From Gibbula magus (Eukaryota; Mollusca; Gastropoda; Trochida; Trochidae): 64,000 bases of DNA. The DNA lies in contig OW388292.1 of the NCBI GenBank assembly GCA_936450465.1, positions 8,265,756 to 8,329,755 on the forward strand, given 5' to 3'. Both the position numbers and the translations under genes were made by a program. The first letter of the stretch is position 1; every line of letters begins with the position of its first letter. The notes beneath the pieces are model-generated. The model had not been told where the DNA came from and made no database searches. It saw only the letters and a list, made by a program, of their open reading frames with translations. This document shows, piece by piece, positions 58,067 to 64,000 of this stretch.

Positions 58067-58396
58067 AGGGGTAGTATCACTTTTTTTTGGCTCAAATAGG
58101 TTGTTGTAATGTATTTGAAAAATAATGTCACTCATAGTAAAACACCCTTCTCTCTTCGTAAATACAATTAAAAAATGTGTGTATATCATTCGGTAACGCC
58201 ATGGACATCGTTTTTGTAATTCTAAATGATAAAATGTGTTAACATTAAAATAACCGCCATGCATTTTTGCTTCATACGCATCACCGTTATTACCACTACG
58301 AATAATTGGTTTGTGTAATAAGAGGTTTTGGAAAAAACATGTTTGGGAAATTTGAAGAAATAAATTTGGCAAAAAACCTCCTACAGCCCCTTTAAG
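58067..58396. mobile_element. Dispersed MITE, copy 2 (best preserved)
   Basis: Ends AAAGGGGTAGTA and CTACAGCCCCTTTAA are inverted repeats. The body aligns with 19355-19710. Non-coding; inserted among the satellite monomers. Confidence 0.85.
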
Positions 58397-58534
58397 GTTT
58401 TAATATAAATGATCTCTGACCATTAAAGTTGTAATGATTAATAAGATTACTGCTCCTTGAAGGTTTTAACATAAATGACCTCTGACTTTTGAAGGGTTTT
58501 TCGTTAATGATATTTGACCTTATAGAGCTTTTAA
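58397..58534 (+). repeat. Diverged satellite monomers
   Basis: Four to five degenerate 31-33 base units (TTGAAGGTTTTAACATAAAT, GACCTCTGAC, GATATTTGACC), transitional to the 64-bp array that begins at about 58535. Confidence 0.75.
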
Positions 58535-58830
58535 TATTTATGATCACAGACCCTTGAAGCTGTTAACATTAGTAATCTCTAAACCCTTGAAGGTTTTATC
58601 ATATATATCACAGACCCTTGAAGCTGTTAACATTAGTAATCTCTAAACCCTTGAAGGTTTTATCATATATATATCACAGACCCTTGAAGCTGATAACATT
58701 AGTTATCTCTAAACCCTTGAATATTTTATCATATATATCACAGACCTTTGAAACTGATAACATTAGTAATCTCTAAACCCTTGAAGGTTTTATCACATAT
58801 ATCACAGACCCTTGAAGCTGTTAACACTAG
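58535..58830 (+). repeat. 64-bp dimeric satellite, left block
   Basis: About 4.5 units made of two related halves, CCCTTGAAGCTGATAACATT... (33) and CCCTTGAAGGTTTTATCATA... (31). It ends mid-unit at AACACTAG, where foreign DNA interrupts. Confidence 0.93.
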
Positions 58831-58949
58831 ACACACAACACGGTGTCGTTATTTGGAGGTACTTGAATTCATGTAACTGCACCACTGAGTCCGATATCAT
58901 CCTGATATCAGATATCTCACCCGGGGAAAGTATCGATTTTGCAAATGTA

Positions 58950-59030
58950 TTTGTCTATGGCTGGAATCGAACCACCGAACTACGGATTTGTAAACTAGCA
59001 GCTTATCATCTGCGCTACTGCGACAGTGAC
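58950..59030 (-). repeat. tRNA-like sequence (SINE or tRNA pseudogene)
   Basis: On the minus strand: GTAGCGCAGATGATAAGC (A-box/D-arm-like) and GGTTCGATTCC (B box) at tRNA spacing. Only four of seven acceptor positions pair, so probably not a working tRNA. Confidence 0.55.
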
Positions 59031-59385
59031 GTCAATCATATGTTTTTTAGACGGGTGAATATTGTTACTGAATTGTTATGATTTTAAAGTAATTTTTACG
59101 AGGACCATACATTTTGTTTTATGGGGAAAACTGTTATAATAGGTATTGGTATACATTTGTGTTTTACTTCTGTAGTTGAATTATGATTTGATTGGAGAAT
59201 ACATATTTTAAAAAAGAAACCGCTTTTTAACCGGAATAGTAATTGCTTATGGAAATAGGACTTACCAAGCATTTATGTATTCGATCATTTCCCGGTTACA
59301 TGTGCGTGCGTATGTGTGTGTTTGTATAATGGATTAATTTTACTGCGTGTTATAGGTCATAAATGTCATAAATAAATGTTATATT

Positions 59386-59765
59386 TTTAAAGGGGTTATA
59401 GAACGTTCTGCTTACTGAAATAAAGTGCTCGCACAAAACGACAAATAAGTGTTACCAATGACAGAATAAATATCCTAAATCCATAAAAACAGTTCTAAAA
59501 TGAATGTGCATGGTTCGGTTAAGCCATGCGAGTCCATTTCCCATCGTAGCCTTTTTAATATGATACAATAGTGGAATGGTCAACAATCTTGCTGTCTGAA
59601 CTCTCAAATTCTCATGAGGCATACAAATCTACCTCTCACACTGAAGGGTTTTATACCACTGTCGCTTTTTACGTCGCACCATTTTCTTCCAATACGGATA
59701 ACCGTTTTCTATGGATACAGTTTATCGGGTCATGTAATGAGATATTTTACCCTCTAAAGTAACTA
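59386..59765. mobile_element. Dispersed MITE-related sequence, copy 3 (diverged)
   Basis: Shares the left end TAAAGGGGTTATAG, the middle ATGGTTCGGTTAAGCCATG and the right part ATTTTACCCTCTAAAGTAA with copies 1 and 2, but is diverged. Confidence 0.5.
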
Positions 59766-60094
59766 TGTATTGTATAAACTTTAATAATAAATTCATAAAT
59801 GGTAAACCTGATAAGACATGATATGCAAAAATTGTGCAATATGTTATACTGTCACTTCTCTGTTTGTTGTTTTTTCTTTGTGATATAAAATGTTTCTGTT
59901 TTTAAAATAAATTTATGTACTAACACAATATTGTTTCTGTGGATCAGTCAGCGTCTTCATACTGAGACTAAGTACTGTCGAAACGGCTCACATACATGAA
60001 CTTAAATACATACAAATGGTATATATATCCATACATCGGCCTAGACATAGCATGCATACATGTGTGCAGTCATCCATTCATCCATCCATGATCC

Positions 60095-60285
60095 ATCTAT
60101 ACAAACATACATACGTACATACATACGTACGTACATACGCACATACATACATGCATACATACATACACACACACATACACACATACATACATACATACAT
60201 ACATACACGCACACATACACACACACACACATACATACATATATGCATGCATGCATATATACATACATACATACATACATACATA
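60095..60285 (+). repeat. CATA/CACA microsatellite
   Basis: Imperfect tetranucleotide CATA with CGTA, CACA and TGCA variants. It produces spurious open frames on both strands. Confidence 0.95.
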
Positions 60286-60384
60286 ACATTAATATCAGTT
60301 TGATATTGATAACTATCTGCAGTATATCAGAAATAAATTGATGACCTGTCCAATAACAATCTTTTTATATCGTTACCTCGGTCC

Positions 60385-60435
60385 GATACTGATAAACATG
60401 CTCGGCAGAGCCTCGCATGTTTATCAGTATCGTAC
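60385..60435. repeat. Inverted repeat
   Basis: CGATACTGATAAACATGC and GCATGTTTATCAGTATCG are perfect reverse complements around a short loop; foldback element relic. Confidence 0.85.
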
Positions 60436-60642
60436 CTCGTGAAGAACTTTCCCCTCTGTTGTTGGATACACAGTATCCGTATCTGACCTCTAAAATTGAT
60501 AAAATACATGTTGTTTCTAAAACCGCCTTTCACCATCAAACTGGTCACACTTGTACGACTATATCAAATTATAAATTGATATCATTGATATCTCGTATTA
60601 AATCGTAGCTATTGCTGACAAAGTTGGCCTTGTTGTGTATGG

Positions 60643-60744
60643 CAAATAGCGACCCAGCACGCGGCGTCCGCTGTGATATCACCCTCTCGCTACCGCTCGC
60701 GGGCGATATCACAGCGAACGCCTCGTGCTAAGGTCGCTATTTCA
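60643..60744. mobile_element. Foldback MITE
   Basis: About 100 bp with terminal AAATAGCGACC and GGTCGCTATTT. The inner arms CGCTGTGATATCACC and GCGATATCACAGCG nearly fold as one hairpin. It abuts the right edge of the satellite interruption. Confidence 0.8.
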
Positions 60745-60748
60745 CCCA

Positions 60749-63317
60749 TATCTCTAAACCCTTGAGGGATTTTATCACATATATCACAGACCCTTGAAGC
60801 TGATAACATTAGTTATCTCTAAACCCTTGAAGGTTTTATCATATATATCACAGACCCTTGAAGCTGTTAACATTAGTTATCTCTAAACCCTTGAGGGATT
60901 TTATCACATATATCACAGACCCTTGAAGCTGATAACATTAGTAATATCTAAACCCTTGAGGGATTTATCATATATATCACAGACCCTTGAAACTGACAAC
61001 ATTAGTAATCTTAACCCTTGAAGGTTTTATCACATATATCACAGACCCTTGAAGCTGTTAACATTAGTTATCTCTAAACCCTTGAGGGATTTTATCACAT
61101 ATATCACAGACCCTTGAAGCTGGTAACATTAGTAATATCTAAACCCTTGAGGGATTTATCATATATATCACAGACCCTTGAAGCTGATAACATTAGTAAT
61201 CTCTAAACCCTTGAAGATTTTATCATATATATCACAGACCCTTAAAACTGATAACATTAGTAATCTCTAAACCCTTGAAGGTTTTTATCACATATATCAC
61301 AGACCCTTGAAGCTGATAACATTAGTAATCTCTAAACCCTTGAAGATTTTATCATATATATCACAGACCCTTGAAACTGACAACAATAGATATCTCTTAA
61401 CCCTTGAAGGTTTTATCATATATATCACAGACCCTTGAAGCTGATAACATTAGTAATCTCTAAACCCTTGAGGGATTTTATTACATATATCACAGACCCT
61501 TGAAGCTGATAACATTAGTTATCTCTAAACCCTTGAAGGTTTTATCATATATATCACAGACCTTTGAAGCTGTTAACATTAGTTATCTCTAAACCCTTGA
61601 GGGATTTATCATATATATCACAGACCCTTGAAGCTGATAACATTAGTTATCTCTAAACCCTTGAAGGTTTTATCATATATATCACAGACCCTTGAAGCTG
61701 ATAACATTAGTTATCTCTAAACCCTTGAAGGTTTTATCACATATATCACAGACCCTTGAAGCTGTTAACATTAGTTATCTCTAAACCCTTGAAGGTTTTA
61801 TCATATATATCACAGACCCCTGAAGCTGATAACATTAGTAATCTCTAAACCCTTGAATGTTTTATCATATATATCACAGACCCTTGAAGCTGATAACATT
61901 AGTAATCTCTAAACCCTTGAGGGATTTATCATATATATCACAGACCCTTGAAGCTGATAACATTAGTAATCTCTAAACCCTTGAAGATTTTATCACATAT
62001 ATCACAGACCCTTGAAGCTGATAACATTAGTAATATCTAAACCCTTGAATGTTTTATCATATATATCACAGACCCTTGAAGCTGATAACATTAGTAATCT
62101 CTAAACCCTTGAGGGATTTATCATATATATCACAGACCCTTGAAGCTGATAACATTAGTAATCTCTAAACCCTTGAAGGTTCTATCACATATATCACAGA
62201 CCCTTGAAGCTGATAACATTAGTAATCTCTAAACCCTTGAGGAATTTATCATATATATCACAGACCCTTGAAGCTGATAACATTAGTAATCTCTAAACCC
62301 TTGAAGGTTCCATCACATATATCACAGACCCTTGAAGCTGATAACATTAGTAATCTCTAAACCCTTGAATGTTTTATCATATATATCACAGACCCTTGAA
62401 GCTGATAACATTAGTAATCTCTAAACCCTTGAGGGATTTATCATATATATCACAGACCCTTGAAGCTGATAACATTAGTAATCTCTAAACCCTTGAAGGT
62501 TTTATCACATATATCACAGACCCTTGAAGCTGTTAACATTAGTTATCTCTAAACCCTTGAAGGTTTTATCACATATATCACAGACCCTTGAAGCTGTTAA
62601 CATTAGTTATCTCTAAACCCTTGAAGGTTTTATCATATATATCACAGACCCCTGAAGCTGATAACATTAGTAATCTCTAAACCCTTGAATGTTTTATCAT
62701 ATATATCACAGACCCTTGAAGCTGATAACATTAGTAATCTCTAAACCCTTGAGGGATTTATCATATATATCACAGACCCTTGAAGCTGATAACATTAGTA
62801 ATCTCTAAACCCTTGAAGATTTTATCACATATATCACAGACCCTTGAAGCTGTTAACATTAGTTATCTCTAAACCCTTGAAGGTTCTATCACATATATCA
62901 CAGACCCTTGAAGCTGATAACATTAGTAATCTCTAAACCCTTGAATGTTTTATCATATATATCACAGACCCTTGAAGCTGATAACATTAGTAATCTCTAA
63001 ACCCTTGAGGGATTTATCATATATATCACAGACCATTGAAGCTGATAACATTAGTAATCTCTAAACCCTTGAAGGTTCTATCACATATATCACAGACCCT
63101 TGAAGCTGATAACATTAGTAATCTCTAAACCCTTGAGGGATTTATCATATATATCACAGACCCTTGAAGCTGATAACATTAGTAATCTCTAAACCCTTGA
63201 AGGTTCCATCACATATATCACAGACCCTTGAAGCTGATAACATTAGTAATCTCTAAACCCTTGAAGGTTTCATCACATATATTACAGACCCTTGAAGCTG
63301 ATAGCATTAGTAATCTA
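60749..63317 (+). repeat. 64-bp dimeric satellite, main block (about 40 units)
   Basis: Head-to-tail 64-bp units of two alternating half-units (33 and 31 bases), both starting CCCTTGA. Variants (GAAGGTTTT / GAGGGATTT / GAAGATTTT / GAATGTTTT; GTTAAC / GATAAC) recur in order, indicating multi-unit amplification. Confidence 0.97.
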
Positions 63318-63970
63318 GTTATAATTAGTTCTTATTTTAGGTCGATCAATGATATTTCTTTAAAACTTGAAAAGATTTTCCCCTGACATAAGACCATTGA
63401 CCTTGATGAAAAAGGCACGATTTGGAACGTTAACTTTGACCTAAATTTAATTCGTCAGCATAGTCCTTTCAAAGTGACATATGTTCCATGTCACGTGCTG
63501 AGGTTCATAACGGCTGATCGTGTGACCTTGTTGAAGGATGCCATGGCCATTGATCAGTGATAAACTTCGATATGTGACATGTTTCTTCATTGTCACTTAA
63601 TCATTCAGACTATGTCATACTTTTAAAGCTGATCAAAGACCAGTTCTTGTTAAATGCAGATCGAGGTTATAAGTTCTGATATTTCGTAGATTACCCTTAC
63701 AATTAAACGTATTTAGAGGTTAGTTAGTGCATCAAAAGGGCTAACCCTGGGGTTTATTGTGGTCTCAGAGCACTCGTGATAGGTTGAACATTCAAAATGT
63801 TGGTTTCTTTCAGAGTTTGTACGCCCATCTCCGCTGTTTTTAAATGAAGTTGAAGTCTCAGCTGCGATCTTTGTGTTCATTGCTTACATCTGACGCCTTC
63901 ATAAACATCACTCTGCAACGTGTTTCAATATAGACTCGGTTATTCTCATTTACTGTATAATCACTTTCAG
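63318..63970 (+). other. Gene 2 intron, right end
   Basis: AT-rich; ends in ATCACTTTCAG, a good splice acceptor. No other exon is convincing. Confidence 0.5.
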
Positions 63971-64000
63971 CTAACAAGCCCCCTGTTTTGGAGTGTCCTG
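63971..64000 (+). CDS. Gene 2, HYR-like exon (cut by window end)
   Basis: After TTTCAG the ten codons read NKPPVLECP in phase 1, the opening of an HYR domain (x-x-P-P-x-[IL]-x-C-P). With the C left from the signal-peptide exon the junction codon is CCT. It starts with the same CTAAC bases as exon 1 of gene 1. Confidence 0.65.

Larger units (their letters stand above)
58831..60748. other. 1.9-kb insertion interrupting the satellite
   Basis: The satellite breaks after AACACTAG and resumes with TATCTCTAAACC, so about 1918 bp were inserted or retained. Contents: a tRNA-like sequence (minus), a possible third MITE copy (59386-59765), a CATA microsatellite and two inverted repeats. No terminal repeats of the whole were found. 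Confidence 0.7.

Noticed and set aside
60016..60341. Overlapping ORFs of His/Thr/Tyr and Cys/Val/Met repeats
   Set aside because: Translation of the CATA microsatellite.
63814..63890. Additional exon of gene 2 after TTTCTTTCAG
   Set aside because: A good acceptor, but the reading frame shows no HYR, sushi or other pattern, and no matching donor was convincing.

Overview
The window is animal DNA, most likely from a mollusc or another lophotrochozoan (the species is a guess). Coding blocks are short, bounded by AG/GT, almost all in phase 1, and separated by AT-rich introns full of minisatellites and small foldback elements. There are also intact-looking BEL/Pao and Ty3/gypsy retrotransposons. 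There are no operons, Shine-Dalgarno sites or CRISPR arrays.

Region 1 (71-31949, +) is the 3' part of one large gene for a secreted mosaic protein. I chained 28 exons in a single frame (5027 nt; 1674 residues plus stop). The module order is HYR, sushi, sushi, HYR, sushi, sushi, an unassigned region, two ephrin-receptor-like (GCC2/GCC3) modules, a ConA/pentraxin-like domain, two EGF, TSP1, sushi, a second unassigned region, ephrin-receptor-like, a six-bladed YWTD propeller, EGF, and a very basic C-terminal tail. This vocabulary is that of SVEP1/SCUBE/LRP-type extracellular proteins, so a matrix, adhesion or opsonin role is plausible but not shown. Three things disturb the gene. The first exon carries an in-frame TAG. 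A 4778-bp segment holding seven exons is present twice in tandem without a visible difference. Two introns carry minisatellites that appear to have grown out of a splice acceptor and a splice donor.

Region 2 (about 31.95-37.63 kb) is intergenic. It holds a possible terminal exon of a minus-strand gene (33724-33860), a decayed LINE with a TTGAATC tail, and a 23-bp minisatellite.

Region 3 (37633-53321) is a nested pair of young LTR retrotransposons. A Ty3/gypsy element (628-bp LTRs, 4-bp TSD CTAC) has a BEL/Pao element (424-bp LTRs, 5-bp TSD ATATG) inserted inside its 5' LTR. The gypsy element has a textbook -1 frameshift signal between gag and pol. Its pol is broken exactly at the reverse-transcriptase catalytic box. 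The BEL reading frame is split by an ATGA overlap.

Region 4 (53.3-64 kb) holds MITEs, tRNA-like SINE pieces and the start of a second gene. That gene has a signal-peptide exon at 56837-56909 and, at the right edge, an exon opening like an HYR domain in matching phase. It is probably a tandem paralogue of the first gene. Its long intron carries a 64-bp dimeric satellite, with diverged monomeric relatives alongside.
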